Shown: positions 45,944 through 55,254, numbered from the stretch's first letter. The stretch is DNA of 64,000 nt from Isoptericola sediminis (GCF_013085345.1 NZ_JABFAJ010000003.1:62001-126000); one strand, 5' to 3'. Numbers and translations are program-made. Notes: a model not told the origin generated them from the sequence alone.

Positions 45944-47944
45944 ATGTCGTGGCTGTCGGCGTTCGGGCTGATCCTCGTGACCCTGCTCTCCGGGATGCTG
46001 CTCGCGGGAGCCGCGCGCCGCACCCTCGACGAACCGGTGGGGTGGGTCCGCTCCATCGCGACGACCCTGCTCGTGTTCGGCATCGGCACGGCCCTGCTGG
46101 AGCCCGGCACCGACGCGCTGTCGGTGGACGTCACCAACACCGGGGAGGCGCTCGGGTTCCTGCTGATCGTCCTCGTCGCGTGGGCCTGGATGTTCGCCGT
46201 CGCGCTCGGCGCCCTGCTCGTCCTCGAGGTCTTGGTCCCCACCGGGCGTCTGCCCACGCCGCTCCAGGCGTGGCGCGGGATGCGTGACGGGCGGCAGGAA
46301 TCCCGGCGCTACGGCCAGGTCGTGGCGATCCTCGTCCGCCGTGGGCTCGGGGGCTTCCTGCGCCGTGGGGCCGGCGGTGAACCCGACCGGTCGGCCGGCG
46401 CGCTGGCCGCGCACGCCAGGTCGCTGCGCCTGGCTCTGTCCGACGCCGGTGTGACGTACGTGAAGTTCGGCCAGATGCTCTCCAGTCGCCGCGACCTGGT
46501 GCCGGACGTCGTGGCGGACGAGCTCAGCCGGCTCCAGGCGCGCGTCCCGCCCGAGAGCTGGGAGACGGTGCGTACCGCGGTGACCGACGCCCTCGGCCGC
46601 TCCCCGGGCGAGGTCTTCGCACGGTTCGACGAGTCCCCGCTCGCGAGCGCCTCCGTGGGACAGGTGCACGGCGCCCGCCTGCACGACGGCCGGGAGGTCG
46701 TGGTCAAGGTGCTGCGACCGGGCGCACGCTCCCAGGTCGAGGTGGACCTGCGCATCCTCGGGCGGCTCGCGCGCAAGCTCGAGCGGGACACCCAGTGGGC
46801 CCGTTCGCTCGGCGTCGTCGGGCTGGTCGCCGGCTTCGCCGCGTCGCTGCGCGAGGAGCTCGACTACACCGTCGAGCTCGCCAACACGCTCAACCTCGAT
46901 CGCGCCCTGGCCGCGACGCCCGGCGGTGTCGACCCGCGGGTGCAGCTGCCCACCCTGCGCCCCGAGCTCTCGGGGCCGACGCTGCTGGTGATGGACCGCA
47001 TGGAGGGCGTGCCACTGGGCGAGGCCGCCGACGTCCTCGCGGCGATCGACCCGGCCGAGCGCAGGCTGATGGCGCAGTCCCTGCTCGGCAGCGCGATGCG
47101 ACAGCTCGTGGTCACCGGCGTCTTCCACGCCGACCTGCACCCGGGCAACATCCTCGTGCGGCCCGACGGCACCCTCGGCCTGCTCGATCTCGGTGCCGTG
47201 GGGCGCATGGACGAGTCCGAGCGCACGGCGTTGGGCGCCTTCCTGCTCGCCGTGCAGGGCGATGACTCGATCGCGGCCCTCGACGCACTGCGCGAGCTGC
47301 TCGTGCAGCCGGACCACCTCGACGCCCGGGACGTCGAGCGGCGGCTCGGCGCGATCATCGTCCGCTTCCGCCACGGTACGGGCCCGGGCGGCTCGGGCGA
47401 GCTCTTCGGCACCATGATCGGGCTGTTCGCCGACGCCGGGATGACGGTCCCGCCTGGTCCCGCCTCGGCGCTGCGCACGATGGCGTCGCTCGAGGGGGCG
47501 CTGGCCCTGCTCGCGCCGGGCTTCGACCTCGTCGCCGCGGCCCAGGAGGTCGGGGCCTCGCTGCTCACGTCGTCGATGGGTCCGCGCGCGGTCCGCGACC
47601 GGGTCACGCGCCAGCTCGCGGGCATGGCACCGACGCTGCAGCGTCTGCCGCGGCGGCTGACCCAGGTGGTCGAGGACCTCCAGGACGGGCGGCTGACGGT
47701 GACGGTGCGCTCGTTCGCCCATCCCGAGGACCGTCGGTTCGTGACGTCCTTGGTCCAGCAGCTCGTCACGGCCGTCATCGCCGCGGCCTCGCTCGTCGGG
47801 GCCGTGCTGATGATCGTCTCGCCCACCGGTCCGGTGCTCCTGCCCGGGATCGACCTGTACTGGGTGCTCGGTGCGGGGCTGGCCTTCATCGGCACCCTGC
47901 TCAGCGTGCGCGTCCTGGTGTTCGCACTGCGCTCGCGTCGCTGA
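45944..47944 (+). CDS. ABC1/UbiB-family atypical kinase
   Basis: The 666-residue membrane protein has an N-terminal block of three hydrophobic segments, an ABC1 kinase-like domain and two C-terminal helices. Family motifs: VTYVKFGQMLSSRRDLVPDVVADELSRLQ (KxGQ), PLASASVGQVHGARL (Ala-rich loop), VVVKVLRPG (Lys), FHADLHPGNILV (catalytic loop) and LLDLGAVGRM (metal-binding Asp). UbiB proteins act in quinone synthesis or lipid transport. AAGGTG precedes the ATG. Confidence 0.92.
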   Translation: MSWLSAFGLILVTLLSGMLLAGAARRTLDEPVGWVRSIATTLLVFGIGTALLEPGTDALSVDVTNTGEALGFLLIVLVAWAWMFAVALGALLVLEVLVPTGRLPTPLQAWRGMRDGRQESRRYGQVVAILVRRGLGGFLRRGAGGEPDRSAGALAAHARSLRLALSDAGVTYVKFGQMLSSRRDLVPDVVADELSRLQARVPPESWETVRTAVTDALGRSPGEVFARFDESPLASASVGQVHGARLHDGREVVVKVLRPGARSQVEVDLRILGRLARKLERDTQWARSLGVVGLVAGFAASLREELDYTVELANTLNLDRALAATPGGVDPRVQLPTLRPELSGPTLLVMDRMEGVPLGEAADVLAAIDPAERRLMAQSLLGSAMRQLVVTGVFHADLHPGNILVRPDGTLGLLDLGAVGRMDESERTALGAFLLAVQGDDSIAALDALRELLVQPDHLDARDVERRLGAIIVRFRHGTGPGGSGELFGTMIGLFADAGMTVPPGPASALRTMASLEGALALLAPGFDLVAAAQEVGASLLTSSMGPRAVRDRVTRQLAGMAPTLQRLPRRLTQVVEDLQDGRLTVTVRSFAHPEDRRFVTSLVQQLVTAVIAAASLVGAVLMIVSPTGPVLLPGIDLYWVLGAGLAFIGTLLSVRVLVFALRSRR

Positions 47945-48032
47945 CCCGCGCGGGCACCTGCGTGCCTGTCCGGGTGCCGGCGCGGCGACCGGGCGGACGC
48001 ATGGCCCCCGCACGGCGAGTAGCCTCCTGCCC

Positions 48033-48812
48033 ATGACAGCCGCACGGACGAAAGCCCACGCGCAGGCCGTCGACGCCGCGATCGACCTCTTCTCCCGCCA
48101 GGGCTACGAGCGCACCACCGTCGAGGAGATCGCCGACGCCGCCCGGGTCAGCCGCGCCACCTTCTTCCGGCGCTTCCGCTCCAAGGAGGACGTGGTCTTC
48201 GCCGACCACGAGCTGCTGCTGGAGGAGGTCGTGGTGATGCTCGCCGCGACCCGCCCCGAGGCGCGGGCCAGCGAGGAGGCCAGCAACCACGACGCCGCCT
48301 GGGACCCGGCGGTCGACCCGTACCTGGAGGTCTGCCGCGCCGCCCGGTTGGTGTTCGACCACCACGTGGGCCAGCGCGAGACCTCCCTGGCCCGGCACCG
48401 GCTGCTCCAGCAGGTCCCGGCGCTGCGCGACCGCGAGCTGGTCACCACCCACCGCTACGAGCGGGCGTTCACCGCCTACCTGCGCGACACCCTGCCGACC
48501 GAGCGGTCGTCGTCGACGATGTCGATCGCGTTCGCGGCCTCGGTGGTCGCCGTGCACAACGCGGTGCTGCGCCGGTGGCTGCGCAACCCCTACCTGGACC
48601 TGCGCCCCGACCTGGAGGAGGCCTTCGCCGACCTGCGCAAGGTCGCGACCGCCCCGACCGACGGCCCCGCACCGGACAGCGCCCGGGCCGGGGCGGCTCC
48701 CGCCGAGCCCGACGGCCGCGGGCCGGGCAGCAAGCGGGTCGTGGTCGCCGTGCTCGAGGAGGGCGCGGGGCCCGACGACGTCGCCCGTGCCGTGCGCGAC
48801 GTGCTGGCCTGA
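48033..48812 (+). CDS. TetR-family transcriptional regulator
   Basis: The 259-residue protein has the TetR helix-turn-helix (AIDLFSRQGYERTTVEEIADAARVSRATFFRRFRSKEDVVFAD) and a helical sensor region. The Pro/Ala-rich tail ends in a short conserved-looking VVVAVLEEGAGPDDVARAVRDVLA. TAGCCT ends seven bases before the ATG, so the mRNA is probably leaderless. pnuC starts eight bases after its stop, so the regulator may control nicotinamide riboside uptake; that is inferred from position only. Confidence 0.9.
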   Translation: MTAARTKAHAQAVDAAIDLFSRQGYERTTVEEIADAARVSRATFFRRFRSKEDVVFADHELLLEEVVVMLAATRPEARASEEASNHDAAWDPAVDPYLEVCRAARLVFDHHVGQRETSLARHRLLQQVPALRDRELVTTHRYERAFTAYLRDTLPTERSSSTMSIAFAASVVAVHNAVLRRWLRNPYLDLRPDLEEAFADLRKVATAPTDGPAPDSARAGAAPAEPDGRGPGSKRVVVAVLEEGAGPDDVARAVRDVLA

Positions 48813-48820
48813 GGACCGCG

Positions 48821-49516
48821 ATGATCGAGTGGCTCTTCGACGCGACCTTCGCGATCGGTGACGAGCAGATCCTGTGGCGAGAGGTGATCGGCAACGCCTT
48901 CGGCCTCGCCTCCGCCCTCGGCGGGATGCGCCGCCGGGTGTGGGCTTGGCCCGTGGGCATCGTCGGCAACGTGCTGCTGCTGACGGTGTTCCTCGGCTCG
49001 GTGTTCGGCGACGCGAGCCGGGCGGACATGCTCGGCCAGGCGGGCCGGCAGGTGATGTTCATCGCCGTGTCGGTCTACGGCTGGATGCGCTGGCGCGAGA
49101 CCCGGCGTCAGGATCTCGAGCTGCGGGCGGACGGCAAGGTGCCGACGTCGGGCGCCGAGGGTGTGCACCCGCACTGGGCGACGTGGCCCCAGCGGGCGTT
49201 CCTCGTCGGTGCCCTGCTGGTCGGCACCGCCGTGCTGACCCCGCTGTTCCGGGCCCTGGGCTCGTACGAACCCGTCTGGGCCGACGCCTGGATCTTCATG
49301 GGCTCGCTGCTGGCCACGTACGGGATGGCCCGGGGGTGGGTCGAGTTCTGGCTGGTCTGGGTCGCCGTCGACCTCGTGGGGGTCCCCCTGCTGTGGTCCG
49401 CGGGCTACTTCGCCACGTCGCTGATGTACGTCTTCTACGGCGTCTTCACCCTGGTCGGGTTCTTCGTCTGGTGGCGGGTGCACCGGCGCGAGCAGCTGGC
49501 CGTCGGCGCCGGCTGA
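48821..49516 (+). CDS. pnuC: Nicotinamide riboside transporter PnuC
   Basis: The 231-residue protein has about seven membrane segments and PnuC features: EVIGNAFGLASALGGMRRRVWAWPVGIVGNVLLLTVFL, QVMFIAVSVYGWMRW and the C-terminal FATSLMYVFYGVFTLVGFFVWWR. It takes up nicotinamide riboside for NAD salvage. GAGGA precedes the ATG; it is co-oriented with the TetR gene. Confidence 0.9.
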   Translation: MIEWLFDATFAIGDEQILWREVIGNAFGLASALGGMRRRVWAWPVGIVGNVLLLTVFLGSVFGDASRADMLGQAGRQVMFIAVSVYGWMRWRETRRQDLELRADGKVPTSGAEGVHPHWATWPQRAFLVGALLVGTAVLTPLFRALGSYEPVWADAWIFMGSLLATYGMARGWVEFWLVWVAVDLVGVPLLWSAGYFATSLMYVFYGVFTLVGFFVWWRVHRREQLAVGAG

Positions 49517-49535
49517 GCAAGCCGGTCTGACCCTG

Positions 49536-49628
49536 GTCCGCCACGCGGTCGCCCTCCCGTCCGCCACGCGGTCGGCAGTTCCTGCCTGGATCGGCAGCTC
49601 AAGGTGCCGATCCAGGCAGGAACTGCCG
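49536..49628. repeat. 16-bp direct repeat plus 24-bp perfect hairpin
   Basis: GTCCGCCACGCGGTCG occurs at 49536-49551 and 49559-49574. Overlapping the second copy, 49573-49596 and 49605-49628 form a perfect 24-bp inverted repeat around an 8-base loop. It may end the tetR-pnuC transcript, but its length and symmetry are more like a dispersed repeat element. Confidence 0.75.
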
Positions 49629-49673
49629 AACGGAGTCCTCGCGTGCGGCACCTCCCGGCCCCGGGGACGACGA

Positions 49674-49702
49674 AGCGCCGCCCCACGTGGTGGGGCGGCG
49701 CT
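49674..49702. terminator. GC-rich hairpin
   Basis: A 13-bp stem (49674-49686 with 49690-49702) with a GTG loop lies between the convergent pnuC and acyl-CoA dehydrogenase genes. Confidence 0.6.
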
Positions 49703-49786
49703 CGTCCGTTGTGCACCGCCTCGCCGGCTGGTGATCGGACCAGCAGGTGCACGGGCCGGCGTCGATCCACGCCGGGGTCTGTGAGG

Positions 49787-49850
49787 GGCTCAGGCGAACG
49801 CGATCAGCCCCGCGTTCGCCCTCACCCTCGCTGCGGCTCAGGCGAACGCG
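49787..49850. repeat. Duplicated 3' end of the acyl-CoA dehydrogenase gene with hairpin
   Basis: GGCTCAGGCGAACGCG occurs at 49835-49850 (real stop region) and again at 49787-49802. The outer copy forms a perfect 10-bp stem (49793-49802 with 49811-49820), a likely terminator for the minus-strand gene. Confidence 0.65.
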
Positions 49851-51082
49851 GACACTCCCGTGATGTCGCGGCCGATGATCAGCGCGTTCATGGACTCGGT
49901 GCCCTCGTAGGTGTGCAGGGCCTCGATGTCGGCGAAGTGCCGGGCGACGCGGTTGGCCAGCAGGATGCCGTTGCCGCCGAGCATGTCGCGGGCGATCGAG
50001 GCCACCTCGCGGGCGCCACGGGTGCAGGTGTACTTGGCCAGCGACGCCTGCTCACCGGTGAGCTCGCCCTTCTCGGCGAGCTCGGTCAGGCGCGCCACCA
50101 GCAGCTGGAGCTGGGTGACGGTGGAGAGCATCCGGGTCAGGCGCTCCTGGACCATCTGGCGGGCGGCCAGCGGCTTGCCGAACTGGACGCGCTGCGTGGA
50201 GTAGGCCAGCGCGGACTCGTAGCAGGCGATGGCGTGCCCGACGGCGGCCCAGGCGACGCTCAGACGCGTGGCGAAGAGGACCTCGGACGTCGCCTTGAAC
50301 GACGTGGCGCCGGGCAGCGCGGCGTCGGCCGGGACGAACACGTCGTCGAGGACGATGTGCGCCTGCCAGATGGCACGCAGCGACATCTTGCCCTCGATCG
50401 TGGTGCCGGTGTACCCGGGGGCGTCCTGCGGGACGATGAAGCCGTGCACCTGGTTGTCGCCGTCGTCACCGACGAGGCGGGCCCAGACCACGGTGATGTG
50501 GCCGCAGGAGCCGAACCCGATCCACTTCTTCTCACCGTTGATCACGTAGCCCTCGACGCCGTCGCGGACCGTGCGCTCCGCCGTCGTCTCCAGCGAGACC
50601 GAGTCCGAGCCGTGGGTGGGCTCGGTGAGCGCGAAGGCGCCGAGGATCTCGCCGCGGGCCATGGGCTCGGCGTACTGCTCGATCTGCTCGGGCGAGCCGT
50701 GCATCACGATGGAGCGCAGCGCCAGGCCGCCCTGGACGCCGCAGACCGTCGCGACCGAGCCGTCGCCGCGGGACATCTCCATGCTGGCCAGGCCCTCGGC
50801 CATCAGCGAGACCGTCGGACGGCCGGGCACGTCGACGCCGTCGCGCAGGAAGTCGCGCTCGGCCAGACCCTTGACCAGGTCGAACGGGACCTCGGCGCGC
50901 TCCCAGTACCCGTCGATGACCGGCAGCACCTCGTCCTGGACGAACTGGCGGACGGCGAGCTGGTGCTCGCGCACCTCGGGGGCGATTCCGGCGAAGGCGC
51001 CGGCGTAGTCGACGTCCGAGGCGGCGGTGAGGTCGTAGTCGGGTGCGGTGACGCCGATCTGGGTGGGGGCGTTGCGGCTCAT
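49838..51082 (-). CDS. Acyl-CoA dehydrogenase (glutaryl-CoA dehydrogenase-like)
   Basis: The 414-residue flavoenzyme has the ACAD motifs FALTEPTHGSDSVSLETTA, GYVINGEKKWIGFGSCGHITVVWAR (in parts), RVQFGKPLAARQMVQERL and ARDMLGGNGILLANRVARHFADIEALHTYEGTESMNALIIGRDITG, with the catalytic Glu in YEGTE. This is the glutaryl-CoA-like subgroup, used in beta-oxidation-type catabolism. The promoter TTGACG-N18-CATGAT and a GATAC-GCA-GTATC palindrome lie upstream (51156-51200). Confidence 0.93.
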   Translation of the reverse strand: MSRNAPTQIGVTAPDYDLTAASDVDYAGAFAGIAPEVREHQLAVRQFVQDEVLPVIDGYWERAEVPFDLVKGLAERDFLRDGVDVPGRPTVSLMAEGLASMEMSRGDGSVATVCGVQGGLALRSIVMHGSPEQIEQYAEPMARGEILGAFALTEPTHGSDSVSLETTAERTVRDGVEGYVINGEKKWIGFGSCGHITVVWARLVGDDGDNQVHGFIVPQDAPGYTGTTIEGKMSLRAIWQAHIVLDDVFVPADAALPGATSFKATSEVLFATRLSVAWAAVGHAIACYESALAYSTQRVQFGKPLAARQMVQERLTRMLSTVTQLQLLVARLTELAEKGELTGEQASLAKYTCTRGAREVASIARDMLGGNGILLANRVARHFADIEALHTYEGTESMNALIIGRDITGVSAFA

Positions 51083-51155
51083 GAGGTTCTCTCACTCTCT
51101 ACGGGGGCGGCCGCGCCGCCGCAGAGGCTGGTGACGACGGCGTCGGCCTGCTCCT

Positions 51156-51200
51156 ATCATGCTCTGCAACCGAGTCTCACGTCAAGCGATACGCAGTATC
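51156..51200 (-). promoter_or_regulatory. Promoter and palindromic operator of the acyl-CoA dehydrogenase gene
   Basis: On the minus strand TTGACG (51185-51180) and CATGAT (51161-51156) have an 18-base spacer. The perfect palindrome GATAC-GCA-GTATC (51188-51200) lies two bases upstream of the -35, a place suited to a TetR-type regulator. Confidence 0.55.
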
Positions 51201-51221
51201 AGCCCTCGGCGGCGGGAGCGA

Positions 51222-52538
51222 TCAGCCCGCGACGGTCAACCAGAGCAGCGCCACGTTGAGCCCCACGATGATCCCCGCCACCAGCCACGCCACCGCCTGG
51301 GTGCCGCGAGCGTTGCGGAACCGACCCAGCAGCCCGGCGTCCGCGGTGACGCGCACCAGCGGGATCATCGCGAACGGGATGCCGAAGCTCAGCACCACCT
51401 GGCTCAGCACCAGCAGATAGGTCGGCGAGACGTCCGTGGAGAGCAGCAGCAGCGCGGGCACCAGCGTGACGACCCGCCGCACGACCAGCGGGACCCGCAG
51501 GTGCAGCAGCCCGGCCATGATCTCCGAGCCCGCGTAGGCGCCCACCGCCGTGGACGCCAGCCCCGAGGCGAGCAGCCCGACACCGAACAGCACCGCGACC
51601 GCCGGGCCGAGCGCGTCGGCGATGGCCGCGTGCGCCCCCTCGATGGTGTCGGTGCCGGCCCGACCCGGCAGGTTGGCCGCCGCGAGCAGCAGCATCGCGA
51701 TGTTGACCCCGCCGGCGATGACGAGCGCGGCGACGACGTCGATCCGCGTGACGCGCAACAGGCGCTCCACCAGGCCGGGGTCAGGCACCGGCGGGGCGTC
51801 CACCTCCGTGGGCGGTGCGTCCGCCCCGCGGAGCTCGGTGAGCACCTCGCGCACCGCGAGGTCGTGGCGCACCCGGTCGCGGGCCAGCGAGCTGTGCAGG
51901 TAGATCGCGTGCGGCATCACCGTGGCACCGAGCATCGAGGCCGCCAGCAGCACGGAGTCGGTCCCGGCGAACCGCGGGACGAGCCCCTCGACGACGGCGC
52001 CCGGGTCCGGCGGGGCGACGACCAGCCCCGTGCAGAACCCGACGACGATGACCCCGAGCATCGTGAGCACGACCGTCTCGAACACCCGCTGGCCGCGGCG
52101 CTGCTGGATCGACAGCACCAGCATCGAGACCACCCCGGTGATGAGCCCGCCGAGCAGCAGGGGGACGTCGAAGAGCAGGCGCAGGGCGAGGGCGCCGCCG
52201 ATGACCTCGGCCAGGTCGGTGGCCATCGCGACGGCCTCGGCCTGCAGCCAGTAGGCGATCCGGCCGCGGCGGGACAGACGGTCGGCGAGCACCTCGGGCA
52301 GCGAGCGCCCGGTGACGACGCCGAGCTTGGCCGACAGGTACTGCACGAGCACCGCCATCGCGTTGGCCATGACCAGCACCCACACGAGCAGGTAGCCGAA
52401 CTCGGCACCGGCGGTGAGGTTGGCGGCCACGTTGCCCGGGTCCACGTAGGCGATCGCGGCGACGAAGGCGGGGCCGAGCAGGGACAGGGCACGCAGCCGG
52501 CGCAGGGCACTCCGGGACGATGCGGCACGCGGCCTCAC
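51222..52538 (-). CDS. mntH: Nramp family divalent metal transporter
   Basis: The 438-residue protein has about 11 membrane segments and the two Nramp metal-site motifs: AYVDPGNVAANLTAG (DPGN) in the first helix and GATVMPHAIYLHSSL (MPH) in the sixth. These bind Mn or Fe(II) in proton-coupled uptake. The GTG at 52538 has GAGGAGG upstream. It is divergent from a GT87-type gene; no obvious metal-regulator box was found. Confidence 0.92.
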   Translation of the reverse strand: MRPRAASSRSALRRLRALSLLGPAFVAAIAYVDPGNVAANLTAGAEFGYLLVWVLVMANAMAVLVQYLSAKLGVVTGRSLPEVLADRLSRRGRIAYWLQAEAVAMATDLAEVIGGALALRLLFDVPLLLGGLITGVVSMLVLSIQQRRGQRVFETVVLTMLGVIVVGFCTGLVVAPPDPGAVVEGLVPRFAGTDSVLLAASMLGATVMPHAIYLHSSLARDRVRHDLAVREVLTELRGADAPPTEVDAPPVPDPGLVERLLRVTRIDVVAALVIAGGVNIAMLLLAAANLPGRAGTDTIEGAHAAIADALGPAVAVLFGVGLLASGLASTAVGAYAGSEIMAGLLHLRVPLVVRRVVTLVPALLLLSTDVSPTYLLVLSQVVLSFGIPFAMIPLVRVTADAGLLGRFRNARGTQAVAWLVAGIIVGLNVALLWLTVAG

Positions 52539-52660
52539 GGGGCCTCCTCGATCTCGAGGCCGGGGAACTTCGGGTCGTCGCGATCGTAGACAGCACCCTC
52601 GGGACGCGGCCACCTGCCGCCGTCGGAGCGCCGGGGGTGGTGTTCTGGCACGATGTGGCG

Positions 52661-54001
52661 GTGCCCGACGCCGCGCAGGACCGCTCACCGGAGAACCCGC
52701 CCACCGCGACACCCGCTCCGGCGGCCGGCAGCGGAGGGCGGCTGCTCGCGTCCCCCTGGCTGCTGGCCCTCGCCTTCGTCGTCGTGCACGCCCGGCTCGT
52801 CCACGAGGCGATCTCCTGGCAGAACACGATCTTCGGCGACGTCACCCTCTACGAGTGGTGGGCCCGCCACGGCCTGACGGGCGGCGAATGGCCCGTCCTG
52901 GACTACACGTGGGTCTACCCCGCCGGGGCGCTGGTGCCCGTCGGGCTGCCCGGGGTCCTCAGCGAGGACCTGCTCGGCTACGAGATCGTCTGGACGGCGA
53001 TGATCGTCCTGCTCGACGCCGTGGCGACCGTCGTCCTGGTCCGCATGACGCCCCGCGGCGTGCTCGGCGCCTGGTGGTGGCTGCTGTTCCTGCTGGCGCT
53101 CGGCCCGATCTTCCTCGGCCGGCTCGACGGCGTCGTCGCCCCGATGATCCTCGTCGCCCTCGTCGTCGCCCGCCGCCATCCGCGGATCGCCGTCGCCGTG
53201 GCCACCGCCGGCGCCTGGGTGAAGATCTCCCCCGGTGCCGTCGTCGTCGCGATCGCCGCCACCCGCCGCAGCCTGCGCGACCTGCTGCGCACCGTCGTCG
53301 TGCCCGGGGCCGTGGTCAGCTCGATCGTCGTGGGGCTCGCGCTCGCCGGCGGGGCCGGTGTCCGGGCGCTGAGCGTGTTCGGCCAGCAGGGCAGCCGCAC
53401 CCTGCAGGCCGAGTCCGTGGCCGCCACCTGGTTCTCCGTGGCCCGCTGGTGGGACCCGTCCGTACGGATCGAGTACAACGACGAGATCTACACCTTCGAG
53501 GTGCTCGGGGACGCCGCCCGGACCGTGGCCGACACCCTGGACTGGCTGCTGATCCTCGCCGTCGTGGCCGTCGCCGCCCTCACCTGGTGGGTGGCGCGGC
53601 GACACCCCGAGCGGACCTACGAGATCGTGCTGCTGTCGGCCGCGGCGCAGCTCGTCGCGCTCATCGTCTTCAACAAGGTCGGCTCGCCACAGTTCATCGC
53701 CTGGATCGGACCCGTCGTCGCCGTCGCGCTGGCGTCGCTGCCCGAGGGCCGTGCGTTGCGCGCCTGGTGGCCGCCCGCCCTGGGCATGGTCCTGGTCGCC
53801 TATGCCACCTACCTCGTCTACCCGGTCGGCTACGGCCCGTTCCTCGCCGGCGACGCCTGGATCGTGGTCATCGAGGCGCTGCGCAACCTCGCGCTCGTGG
53901 TGCTCATGGTCGGTGCCGTGTGGCAGCTCGTGCGGCTGGGCACCCGTGACGCGGAGCAGCGCCCGACACCGACGGCGGACGACGACGGCCGGTCCGCGTA
54001 G
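52661..54001 (+). CDS. GT87-like polyprenyl-phosphate-sugar-dependent glycosyltransferase (DUF2029)
   Basis: The 446-residue protein has about 11 membrane segments. The acidic first loop after helix 1 (IFGDVTLYEWWARHGLTGGEWPVLDYTWVYPAGAL) and the C-terminal FNKVGSPQFIAWIGPVVAVAL fit GT-C enzymes of the GT87/DUF2029 group that build mannan-type envelope glycans. The GTG at 52661 is preferred; CACGAT ends six bases upstream. A GT4 mannosyltransferase-like gene follows 96 bases downstream, so both may act on the same glycan. Confidence 0.72.
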   Translation: MPDAAQDRSPENPPTATPAPAAGSGGRLLASPWLLALAFVVVHARLVHEAISWQNTIFGDVTLYEWWARHGLTGGEWPVLDYTWVYPAGALVPVGLPGVLSEDLLGYEIVWTAMIVLLDAVATVVLVRMTPRGVLGAWWWLLFLLALGPIFLGRLDGVVAPMILVALVVARRHPRIAVAVATAGAWVKISPGAVVVAIAATRRSLRDLLRTVVVPGAVVSSIVVGLALAGGAGVRALSVFGQQGSRTLQAESVAATWFSVARWWDPSVRIEYNDEIYTFEVLGDAARTVADTLDWLLILAVVAVAALTWWVARRHPERTYEIVLLSAAAQLVALIVFNKVGSPQFIAWIGPVVAVALASLPEGRALRAWWPPALGMVLVAYATYLVYPVGYGPFLAGDAWIVVIEALRNLALVVLMVGAVWQLVRLGTRDAEQRPTPTADDDGRSA

Positions 54002-54097
54002 CCGGCACCGAACGTTTCCCACCCGTTCCGCGGGTCGACCCCGACCCGTCGCCGGCCGCTCCCCCGTTCGTCACCCGGGCCCGCCAGTGTGCGGAGC

Positions 54098-55222
54098 GTG
54101 AGGGTAGCGATCGTCGCCGAGTCCTTCCTCCCGCAGGTCAACGGGGTCACGAACTCCGTCCTGCGGGTCCTCGAGCACCTGCAGCGCACCGGGCACGACG
54201 CGCTGGTCCTGGCTCCCGACACCGACGACGGCGACCTGCCGCCGTTCGTGCACGGCGCTCCGGTCGTGGAGGTGCCGTCGGTCGGTCTGCCGGGTTACCC
54301 GGACGTGCGGGTCGTCGTCGGGCAGCGGGCCCGCATCGAACGGACGCTGGCGGCGTTCGCGCCCGACGTCGTGCACCTCGCCTCGCCGTTCATGCTCGGC
54401 TGGCGCGGGCTGCAGGCCGCCGAGGCGCTCGGCGTCCCGACCGTCGCCATCTACCAGACCGAGGTCCCCAGCTACGCGGCCCGGTACGGGGTGCGGCACC
54501 TCGAGCCGCTGCTGTGGTGGCGGGTCCGCACGCTGCACGACCGCGCCGCGGTGACGCTGGCGCCGTCGACCCCCACGATCGACCACCTGCGCGCCCGAGG
54601 GGTCCCGCGCGTGCACCGCTGGGGACGGGGTGTGGACACCGAGCTTTTCCGCCCCGGCGCCCGCGACGCCGCCTGGCGGCGCGAGATGGGAGGCGGGCGT
54701 CCGTTGCTCGTCGGGTACGTCGGGCGGCTGGCGGCGGAGAAGCAGGTCGAGGCGCTGCGGGTGCTGCACGACCGGCGCGACGTCCGGCTCGTCGTCGTCG
54801 GCGAGGGCCCCGAGCGGCCTCTGCTGGAGGAGCTGCTGCCGGACGCCCGCTTCACGGGACTGCTGCGCGGCGAGGAGCTGGCCCGCGCGATGGCGAGCCT
54901 GGACGTGTTCGTGCACCCCGGCGAGCTGGAGACGTTCGGCCAGACGCTGCAGGAGGCGCACGCCTCCGGGGTGCCCGTCGTGGCGCCGGCCGCGGGCGGC
55001 CCGATCGACGTGGTCGCGCACTCGCACACCGGCTGGCTGTACCCGCCGGGCGACCACCGGGCGCTGCGGGCGCACGTCGACGACCTGCTCGGCGACCACC
55101 GCAAGCGCCGGGCCTTCGGGGCGGCCGCGCGGGAGCGGGCCCTCGGGCGCACCTGGGCGAAGGTCTGCCACGAACTCGTGGAGCACTACGAGGCGGCCGT
55201 GGGAGTCCGGGCGGGGGCATGA
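54098..55222 (+). CDS. GT4 glycosyltransferase, MgtA/PimB-like mannosyltransferase
   Basis: The 374-residue GT-B enzyme begins VAIVAESFLPQVNGVTNSVLRVLEHL, typical of GDP-mannose-dependent alpha-mannosyltransferases. It has the C-terminal donor site with LLVGYVGRLAAEKQVEALRVL and DVFVHPGELETFGQTLQEAHASGVPVVAPAAGGPIDVV (EX7E). It probably adds mannose to a glycolipid or phosphatidylinositol mannoside-type acceptor at the membrane. The start at 54098 is chosen by homology; a GTG nine bases upstream is possible. Confidence 0.87.
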   Translation: MRVAIVAESFLPQVNGVTNSVLRVLEHLQRTGHDALVLAPDTDDGDLPPFVHGAPVVEVPSVGLPGYPDVRVVVGQRARIERTLAAFAPDVVHLASPFMLGWRGLQAAEALGVPTVAIYQTEVPSYAARYGVRHLEPLLWWRVRTLHDRAAVTLAPSTPTIDHLRARGVPRVHRWGRGVDTELFRPGARDAAWRREMGGGRPLLVGYVGRLAAEKQVEALRVLHDRRDVRLVVVGEGPERPLLEELLPDARFTGLLRGEELARAMASLDVFVHPGELETFGQTLQEAHASGVPVVAPAAGGPIDVVAHSHTGWLYPPGDHRALRAHVDDLLGDHRKRRAFGAAARERALGRTWAKVCHELVEHYEAAVGVRAGA

Positions 55223-55254
55223 CGCGGCGTCCCCCGTCGGGCACACTCCACGGC

